DNA of 64,000 bases from Ornithinimicrobium sufpigmenti (lineage in GTDB: Bacteria; Actinomycetota; Actinomycetes; Actinomycetales; Dermatophilaceae). The stretch spans positions 2,170,001 to 2,234,000 of the forward strand of contig NZ_CP036403.1 in assembly GCF_004322775.1 (NCBI RefSeq), given 5' to 3'. Under the pieces are notes generated by a model. It worked only from the letters and a program-made list of their open reading frames with translations, was not told the DNA's origin and did no database searches. This document shows, in pieces, positions 44,910 through 53,789 of this stretch. The position numbers and the translations under genes were made by a program. The stretch's first letter is position 1. Every line of letters starts with the position of its first letter.

Positions 44910-46616
44910 ATGAGCGAGAAGAGCACTCCCAGCGCGCAGGAAGGTAGGCGCCTCGACGAGGAGGAGATCGGCGGCCGCGAGGTCGTGCCGGCCCCGGTCG
45001 AGGTCAGGGGACCCGGGCCGCACCCCACGTACGACGGCAGCGGCGTGGACCGGGGCTCGCTGATCCTCTCCGGCCTGAAGGGCGCGGCCGCGTGGTCGTG
45101 GCGCCTCCTGCTGGTGGTCGCCGCGCTCGCGGTCCTCCTGTGGCTGGTCGGACAGGTGTGGGTCGGCGTCCTGCCGGTGATGATGGCGATCCTCATCTCC
45201 ACCGTGCTGTGGCCGCTCGCGAACTGGCTCAAGGAGCACGGCTGGCCCGCCGCCCTGGCAGCCGTCACGGTGCTGGTCGGCTCGCTGGCCATCGTCATCG
45301 GCGTCTTCGTCGCCATCGCACCCACGGTCATCCAGCAGGGGCAGATCGTCATCGAGCAGGCTGGCGAGGGCATCCAGGTCGTGCTGGACTGGTCCTCGGG
45401 GCCACCGCTGAACCTGCAGAACGAGCAGGTCAGCCAGTATGTCGACCAGGCCACCACCTGGTTGCAGGAGCAGGCCAACCTGATCGCCGGCGGCGTGATC
45501 AGCGGCGCGATGACCGTCGGCTCGATCCTGGTGTCGATCGTGATGACGCTGGTCTTCACCTTCTTCATCCTCAAGGACGGTCAGCGCTTCGGCCCCTGGG
45601 TGCGCCGGGTCGCCGGTCCCACGGCGGGCATGCACCTGACCGAGGCCTTCGCCCGCATCTGGAAGACCGTCGGCGGCTTCTTCAAGGCGCAGGCCGCGGT
45701 GTCGGCGGTCGACGCGCTCTTCATCGGCTTGGGGCTGCTGCTCCTCGGGGTGCCGATGGCCTTCGTGCTGGCGGTGATCACCTTCTTCGCCGGCTTCATC
45801 CCCATCGTCGGTGCCTTCACCGCAGGGGCACTGGCGGTCCTGGTGGCCCTCGTCTCCGAGGGCTTCACCACCGCCATCTGGGTGCTGGCGATCGTGCTCC
45901 TGGTGCAGCAGATCGAGGGCAACGTGCTCCAGCCCCTGCTCCAGAGCAAGGCGATGGACCTGCACCCGGCCCTCATCCTGCTCGTCGTGGCGGCCGGTGC
46001 CACCCGGTTCGGGATCGTCGGCGCGTTCCTGGCCGTTCCGGTGACCGCGGCTTTCGTCAGCGTCATCCGCTACGGCAGCGAGCACCTGGACCTGCGCACC
46101 GGCACGGTGCGGGCGGACGAGCTGACGATCCTCACCTCCGAGGGCCGCACCGCCGCGGTGATGGCCGAACGCACCGCCCCCGTCTTCCAGCTGCGGGCCA
46201 AGCAGGCCTTCGAGCAGGCCGAGGGCGAGCGGGGCGCGGCCAGCGCCTTCGTCGAGCGCGGCACCGAGCTCGCGGTCTCCCTGCGGGACAAGCTGCTGGC
46301 ACCCATGAGACGGCGGGGGGACAACGACCAAGCGGCCGAGGACACGGTCGTGGAGGGCGAGACGCCGTTCGCCGAGCCGAGTGGCCTCCCCGGGGACCAT
46401 GGCGGCGCCCACCTGGCCCCGCCCCCGGACGTCCTGGAGCGGCACGAGAACGAGGTGCGTCACTACCGCGAGCAGGCAGCGGGCGGCCAGGAGCCGGGTG
46501 CGACATGGGCAGGCGAGCCGCCGGCGTCTGACGACGCCGCCCCACCTGCGCAGGACGGGACCGAGGCTGAGGACACGAGGGACCGGCCCGAGGGCGGGGA
46601 CGACGACCGGCGATAG
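44910..46616 (+). CDS. AI-2E-family transporter
   Basis: The 568-residue protein has the AI-2E (PF01594) core of eight membrane segments between about residues 60 and 390: VGQVWVGVLPVMMAILISTVLWP, FTFFILKDGQRF and FFAGFIPIVGAFTAGALAVLVAL and VLLVQQIEGNVLQPLLQSKAMDLHP. The family includes TqsA and sodium/proton antiporters, so quorum-signal export should not be assumed. The C-terminal 150 residues are a disordered acidic tail. A strong bidirectional hairpin follows at 46633. Confidence 0.92.
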   Translation: MSEKSTPSAQEGRRLDEEEIGGREVVPAPVEVRGPGPHPTYDGSGVDRGSLILSGLKGAAAWSWRLLLVVAALAVLLWLVGQVWVGVLPVMMAILISTVLWPLANWLKEHGWPAALAAVTVLVGSLAIVIGVFVAIAPTVIQQGQIVIEQAGEGIQVVLDWSSGPPLNLQNEQVSQYVDQATTWLQEQANLIAGGVISGAMTVGSILVSIVMTLVFTFFILKDGQRFGPWVRRVAGPTAGMHLTEAFARIWKTVGGFFKAQAAVSAVDALFIGLGLLLLGVPMAFVLAVITFFAGFIPIVGAFTAGALAVLVALVSEGFTTAIWVLAIVLLVQQIEGNVLQPLLQSKAMDLHPALILLVVAAGATRFGIVGAFLAVPVTAAFVSVIRYGSEHLDLRTGTVRADELTILTSEGRTAAVMAERTAPVFQLRAKQAFEQAEGERGAASAFVERGTELAVSLRDKLLAPMRRRGDNDQAAEDTVVEGETPFAEPSGLPGDHGGAHLAPPPDVLERHENEVRHYREQAAGGQEPGATWAGEPPASDDAAPPAQDGTEAEDTRDRPEGGDDDRR

Positions 46617-46632
46617 ACCCCGCCACGACACA

Positions 46633-46666
46633 GAACGGGCACCCACCTGCTGGTGGGTGCCCGTTC
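46633..46666. terminator. Bidirectional terminator hairpin
   Basis: A perfect 15-bp inverted repeat (arms 46633-46647 and 46652-46666) with a TGCT loop sits between the convergent AI-2E transporter and csbD genes. Confidence 0.85.
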
Positions 46667-46714
46667 GTGATGATCAGGTCGCCGTCCGCCCTCGGCCGGC
46701 ACCTGGGCGAAGGA

Positions 46715-46897
46715 TCAGCGGGTGGCGTCCTTGAAGCCATCCTTCACGTTCTCGCCGGCCTGCTTGGCGCTGGACGAAGCCTGGTCCACCTTGCCTTCGG
46801 CTTCCATCTGCTCGTTGTCCATCGCCTTGCCGGCGCCCTCCTTGGCCTTGCCCTTGGCGTCCTGGGCGGCGTTGGAGATCTTGTCACCGAGTCCCAT
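46715..46897 (-). CDS. CsbD-family stress protein
   Basis: This 60-residue, highly charged helical protein matches CsbD: GDKISNAAQDAKGKAKEGAGKAM and AEGKVDQ are typical. CsbD proteins are induced by general stress in Bacillus and are probably disordered until bound. ATG at 46897 follows AAGGAG on the minus strand. Confidence 0.92.
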   Translation of the reverse strand: MGLGDKISNAAQDAKGKAKEGAGKAMDNEQMEAEGKVDQASSSAKQAGENVKDGFKDATR

Positions 46898-46998
46898 GAT
46901 GTACTCCTTCGAGTGGATGGCTGGAACACCATCACCCTCCCCGGAGCCACCGGACCTCGCAACTCGAAGCGTGTGGTGAGAAGCGTCCGGTCAGAAGC

Positions 46999-47043
46999 GT
47001 GCAGGGGTCGGGCGCGCAGGGATCAGGCGTGCAGGGATCAGGC
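46999..47043. repeat. Three 15-bp tandem units covering the rbpA stop
   Basis: GTGCAGGGGTCGGGC, GCGCAGGGATCAGGC and GTGCAGGGATCAGGC lie head to tail at 46999-47043. On the minus strand the last two units contain TGA in GCCTGATCCC, and the unit at 47029-47043 contains the real stop codon of rbpA. Confidence 0.88.
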
Positions 47044-47397
47044 GCTGCGTCGGCGGGTGGGCTTCTCGCCGCGCATCTCGCGCAGCAGGCCCAGACGCTC
47101 CTCGAGCAGCTCCTCCAGCTCGGGGATGGAGCGGCGCTCCAGCAGCATGTCCCAGTGGGTGCGCTGGGGCTTACCGGCCTTCAGCTCGGGCTCGGGACCG
47201 CCCTCGAGCTTCGCGTCCAGCCCGCAGCGGCACTCCCACAACGGCGGGACGTCGGCCTCGACGGAGAACGGCAGCTCACTGACATGCCCGTCCGGGCAGA
47301 TGTAGCGGCTGATGGACCGCTCGCTGAAGGTGACGCCCTCGTCGCTCTCGAAGGACAGCCAGCTCAGGTTGGTGCCGCGCAGGGACCTCTCTGCCAT
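47038..47397 (-). CDS. rbpA: RNA polymerase-binding protein RbpA
   Basis: RbpA binds the sigma subunit and RNA polymerase, stabilises the open complex and affects rifampicin tolerance. The 119-residue product has an RbpA core with C34, H38, C56 and C58 in RYICPDGHVSELPFSVEADVP and LWECRCG, then the basic linker and sigma-interacting domain (QRTHWDMLLERRSIPELEELLEERLGLLRE). ATG 47397 gives the usual start MAERSLRGTNL. A SigR-type promoter lies about 100 bases upstream, as reported for Streptomyces rbpA. Confidence 0.95.
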   Translation of the reverse strand: MAERSLRGTNLSWLSFESDEGVTFSERSISRYICPDGHVSELPFSVEADVPPLWECRCGLDAKLEGGPEPELKAGKPQRTHWDMLLERRSIPELEELLEERLGLLREMRGEKPTRRRSA

Positions 47398-47497
47398 GTG
47401 TGTGCACTCCCATTTCGTGTCGTGGACACGGGTGTTCTCGGTGGTCTTGCTCGACGTTCGGAACCCGCGCCCGTGCCGCAGGCGTTCCGGTGTGGTC

Positions 47498-47524
47498 AAC
47501 GTCGGCGTGGGTCTCGATGTTCCC
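47498..47524 (-). promoter_or_regulatory. SigR-type promoter for rbpA
   Basis: On the minus strand GGGAAC (47524-47519) is followed by exactly 18 bases and then GTT (47500-47498). This matches the GGAAT-N18-GTT pattern of Streptomyces SigR and its mycobacterial counterpart SigH. The predicted start gives a leader of about 90 bases before the rbpA ATG. Confidence 0.75.
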
Positions 47525-47648
47525 CGGCATGGCGCGCACCGTGGCAGCAGGGCACCGCTGCGGTGGGCTGGCTCGGGGAGACAAGCCATGGTAGCGGGGT
47601 CGGCACCAGCCGGTCCAACCGAGCCGAGGGGTGTGCCGAGATCGATGG

Positions 47649-48200
47649 TCAGCGGTCGAGCTGGTGCGGCCCGTCGGACTCGGGCGCGCCGGGCGGCGGC
47701 TGCTCGGAGACCACCTCGCCCTCGATCACCTGGCCGCGGCCGGAGCTGCGGCGGACTCCCCCACCTGCCGGTGGCGGGCCGGCGGTGCCGACGACCGCGA
47801 CGGCCCGGCTGGCGACGAAGGCTTGCAGCAGCTTCCGGGCGAGCGGGCGGGTGAAGGGCAGGACGAGCAGCAGACCCAGGACGTCGCTGACGAAGCCGGG
47901 CAGAATCAGCAGGAAGCCACCGATCATCACCAGGATGGCGTCAGTCATCTCGTCGGCCGGCATCTTGCCGGAGTTGAGCGTGTCCTGCAGCGCCCGGTAG
48001 GTGCGGGACGTCTCGTGCCGGACCAGGAGGACGCCCACCACGGTCAGCGTTACCAGCAGGCCGAGGGTCCACCAGAAGCCGATCGCCTGTCCGACCGCGA
48101 CCAGCGCGGCGACCTCGGCGAACGGCAGGAGCACCAGGCCCAGGAGCAGCCATCGCAGCAGGCCACCGCGTCGGCGCGGCGTCGGTCCGGGGGTGCTCAT
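47649..48200 (-). CDS. fxsA: FxsA-family membrane protein
   Basis: The 183-residue protein has four hydrophobic segments in the first 130 residues with FxsA features (LLLGLVLLPFAEVAALVAVGQAIG, TLNSGKMPADEMTDAILVMIGGFLLILPGFVSDVLGLLLVLP) and a disordered C-terminal tail. FxsA overproduction suppresses F exclusion of phage T7 in E. coli; its normal role is unknown. ATG 48200 overlaps the ppm1 stop (ATGA), so it is the last gene of an lnt-ppm1-fxsA unit. Confidence 0.88.
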   Translation of the reverse strand: MSTPGPTPRRRGGLLRWLLLGLVLLPFAEVAALVAVGQAIGFWWTLGLLVTLTVVGVLLVRHETSRTYRALQDTLNSGKMPADEMTDAILVMIGGFLLILPGFVSDVLGLLLVLPFTRPLARKLLQAFVASRAVAVVGTAGPPPAGGGVRRSSGRGQVIEGEVVSEQPPPGAPESDGPHQLDR

Positions 48201-49024
48201 GGGTGCTCGTCTCCTCTGAGGGTCTGCCAGCGGGAACGATCCCAGGCGGCCCGCTGTTCCCCGACCAGCCTGCGCACCTGACGGGCGCGCCGGCGGGCAC
48301 CCCATACCCCGACGCGCACCACCGCCTCGCGCACGATGGAGTCGCTCATCTTCGACGTGCCTTCCTCGCGCTCGACGAAGGCGATCGGCACCTCCACCAC
48401 GTGCAGCCCCTCCTCGAGGGCCCGCACGGTGAGGTCGATCTGGAAGCAGTACCCCTGGGAGGCGACGGCGCTGGTGTTCATCCGCCGCAACGCGGCCAGC
48501 CGGTAGACCCGGAAGCCGGCCGTCGAGTCCCGCACCGGGATCCCCAGCGCGAGACGGGCGTAGGTGTTGGCTCCCACCGACAGCAGGCGGCGGTGGGCCG
48601 GCCAGTTGTGCACCGAGCCGCCCGGGACCCAGCGCGAGCCGATCACCAGGTCGGCCCCGGTGAGCTCTGCGGCCTGGAGCAGGTCCGGCAGCTGCTCGGG
48701 CTGGTGCGACCCGTCCGCGTCGATCTCCACCACCGCGTCATACCCCCGCTCCTGCGCCCAGGCGAAGCCGGCCAGGTAGGCCGGGCCCAGGCCCTGCTTG
48801 CCGGGCCGGTGCAGGACGTGCACCTGCGGGTCCCGCGCCGCGAGCCCGTCCGCGATCTCGCCGGTGCCGTCCGGGCTGTTGTCGTCCAGCACCAGCACGT
48901 CCGCCTCCGGCACGGCGCTGCGGATCCGCGTCACGATCTTCGGCAGCGTGGTCCGCTCGTTGTAGGTCGGCACGCAGATGCAGACGCGGCCCAGGGAGGC
49001 ACGCGCAGGGTCCGGGGAGGTCAT
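48197..49024 (-). CDS. ppm1: Polyprenol monophosphomannose synthase
   Basis: The 275-residue GT2 glycosyltransferase transfers mannose from GDP-mannose to polyprenyl phosphate, supplying lipoglycan and O-mannosylation pathways. It has N-terminal VPTYNERTTLP, VLDDNSPDGTG, the D102-A-D104 metal motif in EIDADGSHQPE and VIGSRWVPGGSVHNWP, and no membrane anchor. In M. tuberculosis the same domain is fused to an Lnt-like domain; here it is a separate gene 16 bases after lnt. Confidence 0.92.
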   Translation of the reverse strand: MTSPDPARASLGRVCICVPTYNERTTLPKIVTRIRSAVPEADVLVLDDNSPDGTGEIADGLAARDPQVHVLHRPGKQGLGPAYLAGFAWAQERGYDAVVEIDADGSHQPEQLPDLLQAAELTGADLVIGSRWVPGGSVHNWPAHRRLLSVGANTYARLALGIPVRDSTAGFRVYRLAALRRMNTSAVASQGYCFQIDLTVRALEEGLHVVEVPIAFVEREEGTSKMSDSIVREAVVRVGVWGARRRARQVRRLVGEQRAAWDRSRWQTLRGDEHP

Positions 49025-49040
49025 CCGGGCAGCCTAGTCG

Positions 49041-50549
49041 TCACCGGCGGGCGCCCCGACGAGCGGTGAGGAGCCCGAGCAGGACCAGGATCCCCGCCGC
49101 CAGCGGCACCCACGGGCCGACGTGCACCGCGGCGGTGACGTCGGTGCGCAGCGGGACCTCGCCCTCGACCAGGTCGGTGGTGAACAGCTCCGTCTGGTCG
49201 TGCACCTGCCCGTCGGGGGTGACGAGCGCCGAGACTCCCACATTGCTGATGTGCACGACCGACCGTCCCAGCTCCACGGCCCGGACCCGGGAGATCCCGA
49301 GGTGCTCCACCGACTGGTTGCCGTCGCCGAACCAGGCGTTGCTGGTCGGGACCATGATGATCTCGGCTCCCCCCAGGGCCAGGTCCCGGGCCGCCTGGTC
49401 CATGACGTTCTCGAAGCAGATGGCCAGGCCCACGGCGATCTCCCGGCCGTCACGCAGGGTGACCGGGAGCAGCCCCGGCTCGGTGCCCGCGTCCCAGTCG
49501 GGGATCCGGTCCACCCAGGGCGAAAGGTGGCGCATCGCCGGCCGCAGCGGCATGAACTCCCCGAACGGCGCCAGGTAGACCTTCTGGTACTCCGCGACGA
49601 GCCCCTCGCCCGGGTCGACCTGGTAGACCATGTTCCGCGGCGCGTCGTCAGGGGTGCGCGACGTGGCGCCGAAGAGCAGCGGCGCGTCGACGGCGTCGAC
49701 GACCTCCTGGACCGCCGCGACGGTCTCCTCGCCGCTCCGGGCCGAGACGGGGTCGAGGTCGCTCGCGCCTTCAGGCCAGATCACCAGGTCGGGGTATGCG
49801 GTCTCTCCGGTCGCCACCGCGGCGGCCAGGTCCTGAGTCTGGTCCAGGTAGCGCTCCAGCATCGCCCCGCGGTCGGCGCTCAGCGTGCGGGTGTAGTCGG
49901 GCGGCAGCTCGCCCTGGACGGCGGCGACCCGCATCGTCGGACCGTCCGTGGGCCGCGGGACCAGCAGCGGCGCGAAGGCCAGCACGGTGGCCAGCGCGGC
50001 GAGCCCCAGCGCGCTCCACGCCCGCCCACGCAGGAGCCGTTGCAGGGCCAGTGCCAGTACGCCGCCGACGAGGGCCACGAGGAAACCCAGCCCGAGCACC
50101 GAGACCCAGGCGACCGCGCCGAGCAGCGGGGAGTCGCCCTGGCTGAAGGCGAGCCGCCCCCAGGGGAAGCCGCCGAAGGGGGTGACCGAGCGGGCATACT
50201 CCATCAGCACCCATGCCGCTGCCCCGACGACGGGGCGCACCGCTCCCCCGCGCTGCAGCAGGGCCAGGAGCCCACCCAGGGCCGCGGGGTAGAGCGCCGA
50301 GGCCACGCTCATCGCCAACCAGGGCCAGGGGCCGGCGTAGGTGCCGGCCCAGGTGAACATCGGGGTGTACCAGGCCAGCCCCAGCACGAAGCCGGCCAGC
50401 AGCCCCTGCCACAGCCTCGCCCCTGCAGTCGCCAGCGCCAGGCACAGGCAGCCGACGACGGCCAGCGGCCAGATGTCGTAACCCGGGAAGGCCAGCAGCA
50501 GCGCCACTCCACCCACTGCGGCGAGGAGGAGGCGGAGCGGCAGGAGCAC
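49041..50549 (-). CDS. lnt: Apolipoprotein N-acyltransferase
   Basis: Lnt N-acylates the lipidated cysteine of lipoproteins at the outer face of the membrane. The 502-residue product has about seven membrane segments up to residue 185 and a nitrilase-like domain with catalytic residues in VIWPEGAS (Glu), KVYLAPFGEFMP (Lys) and AICFENV (Cys). The GTG at 50549 after GGAGAG places the first membrane segment at the start; the open frame continues upstream as a Pro/Gly-rich shadow to 50672. Confidence 0.93.
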   Translation of the reverse strand: MLLPLRLLLAAVGGVALLLAFPGYDIWPLAVVGCLCLALATAGARLWQGLLAGFVLGLAWYTPMFTWAGTYAGPWPWLAMSVASALYPAALGGLLALLQRGGAVRPVVGAAAWVLMEYARSVTPFGGFPWGRLAFSQGDSPLLGAVAWVSVLGLGFLVALVGGVLALALQRLLRGRAWSALGLAALATVLAFAPLLVPRPTDGPTMRVAAVQGELPPDYTRTLSADRGAMLERYLDQTQDLAAAVATGETAYPDLVIWPEGASDLDPVSARSGEETVAAVQEVVDAVDAPLLFGATSRTPDDAPRNMVYQVDPGEGLVAEYQKVYLAPFGEFMPLRPAMRHLSPWVDRIPDWDAGTEPGLLPVTLRDGREIAVGLAICFENVMDQAARDLALGGAEIIMVPTSNAWFGDGNQSVEHLGISRVRAVELGRSVVHISNVGVSALVTPDGQVHDQTELFTTDLVEGEVPLRTDVTAAVHVGPWVPLAAGILVLLGLLTARRGARR

Positions 50550-50863
50550 CTCTCCAGCGTACGTCGCCCTTCTGGGCGCCCACTGGACCGGCCGGGGTGG
50601 TCCAGCCGGGCCGGGACATGGCCGGGCCCCGCCACCTTTGGGGCCGGGTCCGGGACGACTGGTGGCCGTCACGGACCCGTTGTCTACTCGGTGTGCGGGG
50701 CCCTGGCTCCTCGGTCGACGCCGAGGCGTCCTTCGGGGGACTCGTCGAACTTAGGCCGGGCGACCCTCGGGTGTCAACAGCCGCCTGACCTGCGCAGACG
50801 CGCGTCGGTGCAGGTCAACGCACGGCCTCGCCGGTGAAGGTGACCATGCCCACAGGCAGGTCC
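50550..50863. other. Gene-free stretch between lnt and kal
   Basis: No convincing gene is seen in these 314 bases. They hold the presumed lnt promoter region and an 8-bp perfect inverted repeat TGACCTGC/GCAGGTCA (50786-50793 with 50810-50817), which may be a second terminator or an operator. Confidence 0.6.
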
Positions 50864-50888
50864 CGGCGTGTCGTCGGCCGACACGCCG
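50864..50888 (-). terminator. Terminator of the kal-kamE-kamD-kdd operon
   Basis: A perfect 10-bp inverted repeat (arms 50864-50873 and 50879-50888, loop of 5) begins 3 bases beyond the kal stop on the minus strand. Confidence 0.75.
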
Positions 50889-50891
50889 ACC

Positions 50892-51308
50892 TCACCTCGA
50901 GGGTGGCACCACGACCGTGCCGCGGGCCGTGGTCGCCAGCACCGGGGGGTCCAGGACGTCCGCGGCCGAGCCGCCCCGCTCGGGGTTACCCCGGGCCACG
51001 ACCCGCACCTGGAAGTCCATCTCCCGGGACCGGCTGCCGACCCGGACGAGTGTCGCCGTGACCTCCAGGCAGTCGCCGGCCCGCACCGGGGCCAGGAACT
51101 GCACGTCGGAGTAGGAGGCGAACAGCCCCTCGTCGCCGTCGGTGCGGATGCACAGCTCGGTGGCGACGTCGCCGAACAGGCCCAGGCTGTAGGCGCCGTC
51201 CACGAGGTTGCCGGCGTAGTGGGCGTGCGCGTAAGGCACGTAGCGGGCGTGCGTGACGCCCATCCCGACGCGCGCGGGGTGGGCGGCAGGGGTCGGCCGG
51301 TCGGTCAT
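50892..51308 (-). CDS. kal: 3-aminobutyryl-CoA ammonia-lyase
   Basis: Kal removes ammonia from L-3-aminobutyryl-CoA to give crotonyl-CoA, the last step of lysine fermentation. The 138-residue product has a hotdog-like layout (VTHARYVPYAHAHYAGNLVDGAYSLGLFGDVATEL, FASYSDVQFLAPVRAGDCLEVTATLVRVG), close to clostridial Kal. Context is decisive: it follows kamE with a 4-base overlap. The enzyme before it in the pathway, Kce, is not found in this window. Confidence 0.85.
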   Translation of the reverse strand: MTDRPTPAAHPARVGMGVTHARYVPYAHAHYAGNLVDGAYSLGLFGDVATELCIRTDGDEGLFASYSDVQFLAPVRAGDCLEVTATLVRVGSRSREMDFQVRVVARGNPERGGSAADVLDPPVLATTARGTVVVPPSR

Positions 51309-52135
51309 GACTTCTCCTTGACGGTCGGGGACTGGGGTCGGCACAGGGCGTGCACGAGGTAGGAGGCGACCTCTGCGGGCGTGGTGCCCTTGCCGAAGAT
51401 CCGGTCCACGCCGAGCGTGCTCGCCGTCCCCTCCTCGAACCGGGGGCCGCCGGCGATGAGCAGGGGGACCTGCCCGGCCGGATAGGCCTCGCGGAAGGCC
51501 GCGGACATCTGGGTGGTGTTGTGGATGTGGGCGTCGCGCTGGGTCACGACCTGGGAGACGAGGACCGCGTCAGCCTCCTCGGCGATGGCGCGCTCGACCA
51601 GTTCGGGCACCAGGACCTGGGCACCGAGGTTGACCACGCGGATCTCGGAGTAGGACTCCAGCCCCTTCTCCCCCGCGAAGCCCTTGATGTTGAGGATGGC
51701 GTCGATGCCGACCGTGTGCGCGTCGGTGCCGATGCAGGCGCCGACGACCACGAGGGGGCGCCGCAGCGTCCGCTTGATCGCGGAGTTGACGTCCTTGGCG
51801 GGCAGCAGGGGGAAGTCCCGCTCCACCACCTGCACCTTGTCCAGCTCGACCAGGTGGGTGACCGAGCCGTAGACCACGAAGAAGGTGTGCGCCGGCCCGA
51901 TCGCCTTGGCGTGCACGAGCAGCGCCGGCGCCAGGCCCATCTTGCCCGCCAGCTGCAGGGCGGCGCCCTCGGCGCGCTTGTCGTGCGGGACGGGCAGGGT
52001 GAAGGACACCTGGACCATCCCGTCCCCGGTCATGTCGCCGTACGGGCGCACCACCGACGGCGCGGTCGGCGCGGTAGCCCCCTGGGGAGCGCTCTCGGTG
52101 ACGGTTGGCTGCATACCCTGGCTCACCTGGCTCAT
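51305..52135 (-). CDS. kamE: Lysine 5,6-aminomutase beta subunit
   Basis: KamE carries the cobalamin-binding Rossmann domain of the B12/PLP-dependent mutase that converts beta-lysine to 3,5-diaminohexanoate. The 276-residue subunit has the DxHxxG cobalamin motif in GTDAHTVGIDAI with the axial ligand H140 and, eleven residues on, K151, which matches the PLP lysine of the clostridial enzyme (H133 and K144). LIAGGPRFEEG is also conserved. The first 35 residues are a disordered extension. The start overlaps the kamD stop by 4 bases. Confidence 0.93.
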   Translation of the reverse strand: MSQVSQGMQPTVTESAPQGATAPTAPSVVRPYGDMTGDGMVQVSFTLPVPHDKRAEGAALQLAGKMGLAPALLVHAKAIGPAHTFFVVYGSVTHLVELDKVQVVERDFPLLPAKDVNSAIKRTLRRPLVVVGACIGTDAHTVGIDAILNIKGFAGEKGLESYSEIRVVNLGAQVLVPELVERAIAEEADAVLVSQVVTQRDAHIHNTTQMSAAFREAYPAGQVPLLIAGGPRFEEGTASTLGVDRIFGKGTTPAEVASYLVHALCRPQSPTVKEKS

Positions 52136-53787
52136 CGGCCCTCCTCCAGCAGCTCGACCGCGGGGTTGTGGTAGTCCTCGGCGTGGGCGGCCACCCCGTC
52201 CAGGCCCTTGCCCTGGTCCGCGGGTCGCTTCATGTGCCCGAAGGTGCCGTCGGCGATGGCCTGCAGCAGCGGCACACCTCGAGCGGTGTCCCCGGCCGGG
52301 TCGTCCAGGATCTTCTCCAGCAGGTCGACCGCCTCGCCGAGCACCTGGCGCGCCCGGGTCTGGATGAACCCGTCCGGCGGGGGCCGGAAGTCCTCGGTCA
52401 GGCCCCCGGCCGCGCGCTGGACGTAGCGCACGTTCTGCAGGGCCAGGTCGCGGTCGGACAGCCACGGCGTGACGACAGCCTCGGTCATCATCCCGACCAG
52501 CAGGATCGACTGACCGGTCATCGCGCCGACCAGGTTGAAGAAGCCGTCGAGCAGGTAGCCCATGAAGATGTCGCCGGTCATGTGCTTGGTCGGCGGCATC
52601 CACTTCAGCGGCGCGTCCGGGAAGAGCTGGCGGGCCAGCAGCGCGTGCGCCAGCTCCATCCGGAGGCTCTCGGGCACCTCGGGGTTGATCTCGAAGGCGT
52701 GACCCAGGCCCATCAGCTCCTCGGGCAGGCCGGCCTCCTGGGCGAAGTACTCGTTCATCAGCTGGCTCACCGTCACCGTGTGCGCCGCCTCGACCGCGTC
52801 CGCGGTCGTGAGGTAGTTGTCCTCGCCGGTGTTGATGATGATCCCGGCGCGGGCGTGCACCTGGCGGGAGAAGCGCTGGTCGACGAAGGTGCGGATCGGG
52901 TTGATGTCGCGGAAGAGGATGCCGTACATCGAGTCGTTCAGCATCATGTCCAGCCGCTCCAGGCCGGCCAGCGCCGCGATCTCCGGCATGCACAGGCCGG
53001 AGGCGTAGTTGGTGAGCCGCACGTACCGGCCCAGCTCCTTGCTCACCTCGTCCAGGGCGCCGCGCATGAGGCGGAAGTTCTCCTGGGTGGCGTAGGTGCC
53101 GGCGAACCCCTCCCGGGTCGCGCCCTCGGGCACGTAGTCCAGCAGCGACTGGCCCGTGGAGCGGATGACCGCGATGACGTCCGCGCCGGCCCGGGCCGCG
53201 GCCTGCGCCTGCGGCATGTCCTCGTAGATGTCGCCCGTGGCGACGATGAGGTAGATCCACGGCCGGTGGTCCGGGTCGCCGAGCCGGCCGATGAGCCGGT
53301 CGCGGGCCGCGCGCTGGCGGTCGATCCTGGCCAGGCCGGGCCGGACGGCGGCGGTGGCCGCACGGCGGGCGCCCGTGCGCTCACCCTTCTTCTCCGGTAT
53401 GCGGAAGCGCACCGCCCCTGCCGACGCCTTCTGGGCCAGGGTGAGCAGGTCGGGGGCCTCGTCGCGGCGCAGTGCGTCCCACACCGGGGTGGTGACACCG
53501 TGCCCCAGGCCGACCTGGTCCCGGACGGCGTCGACGAGGTGGTTGACCCAGGGCACCCGCTCGTGGTCGGCACCGGCCAGCCCGGCCAGGCGCAGGGTGG
53601 CGCGCTCGACCGAGACGGTGGTGTGGCTGCTGGCCAGGTCCACGACCGGCCGACCGAGCCGGGCCGCCAGCTTGCGGGCCTTGCGGACCGTCGACGCGTC
53701 CAGCTCCAGCCGGGGCGGTGGCACGGGCCGGGGGGTCGCGGTCGTGCCGCTGGTGCCCAGCTCCACGGGGTTCTTGCGGGCAGCCAT
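52132..53787 (-). CDS. kamD: Lysine 5,6-aminomutase alpha subunit
   Basis: The 551-residue protein is the PLP- and substrate-binding alpha subunit that pairs with KamE. Family segments include LDASTVRKARKLAARLGRP, ATGDIYEDMPQAQAAARAGADVIAVIRSTGQSLLDYVPEG, DINPIRTFVDQRFSRQVHARAGIIINTGEDNYLTT and WMPPTKHMTGDIFMG. It is somewhat longer than the clostridial subunit (about 516), with extra residues at both ends. It is the second gene after kdd, 2 bases downstream of it. Confidence 0.93.
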   Translation of the reverse strand: MAARKNPVELGTSGTTATPRPVPPPRLELDASTVRKARKLAARLGRPVVDLASSHTTVSVERATLRLAGLAGADHERVPWVNHLVDAVRDQVGLGHGVTTPVWDALRRDEAPDLLTLAQKASAGAVRFRIPEKKGERTGARRAATAAVRPGLARIDRQRAARDRLIGRLGDPDHRPWIYLIVATGDIYEDMPQAQAAARAGADVIAVIRSTGQSLLDYVPEGATREGFAGTYATQENFRLMRGALDEVSKELGRYVRLTNYASGLCMPEIAALAGLERLDMMLNDSMYGILFRDINPIRTFVDQRFSRQVHARAGIIINTGEDNYLTTADAVEAAHTVTVSQLMNEYFAQEAGLPEELMGLGHAFEINPEVPESLRMELAHALLARQLFPDAPLKWMPPTKHMTGDIFMGYLLDGFFNLVGAMTGQSILLVGMMTEAVVTPWLSDRDLALQNVRYVQRAAGGLTEDFRPPPDGFIQTRARQVLGEAVDLLEKILDDPAGDTARGVPLLQAIADGTFGHMKRPADQGKGLDGVAAHAEDYHNPAVELLEEGR

Positions 53788-53789
53788 GC

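Noticed and set aside
44910..46616. Quorum-sensing AI-2 exporter
   Set aside because: The family name is historical; many members are ion antiporters and no luxS or lsr genes are present here.
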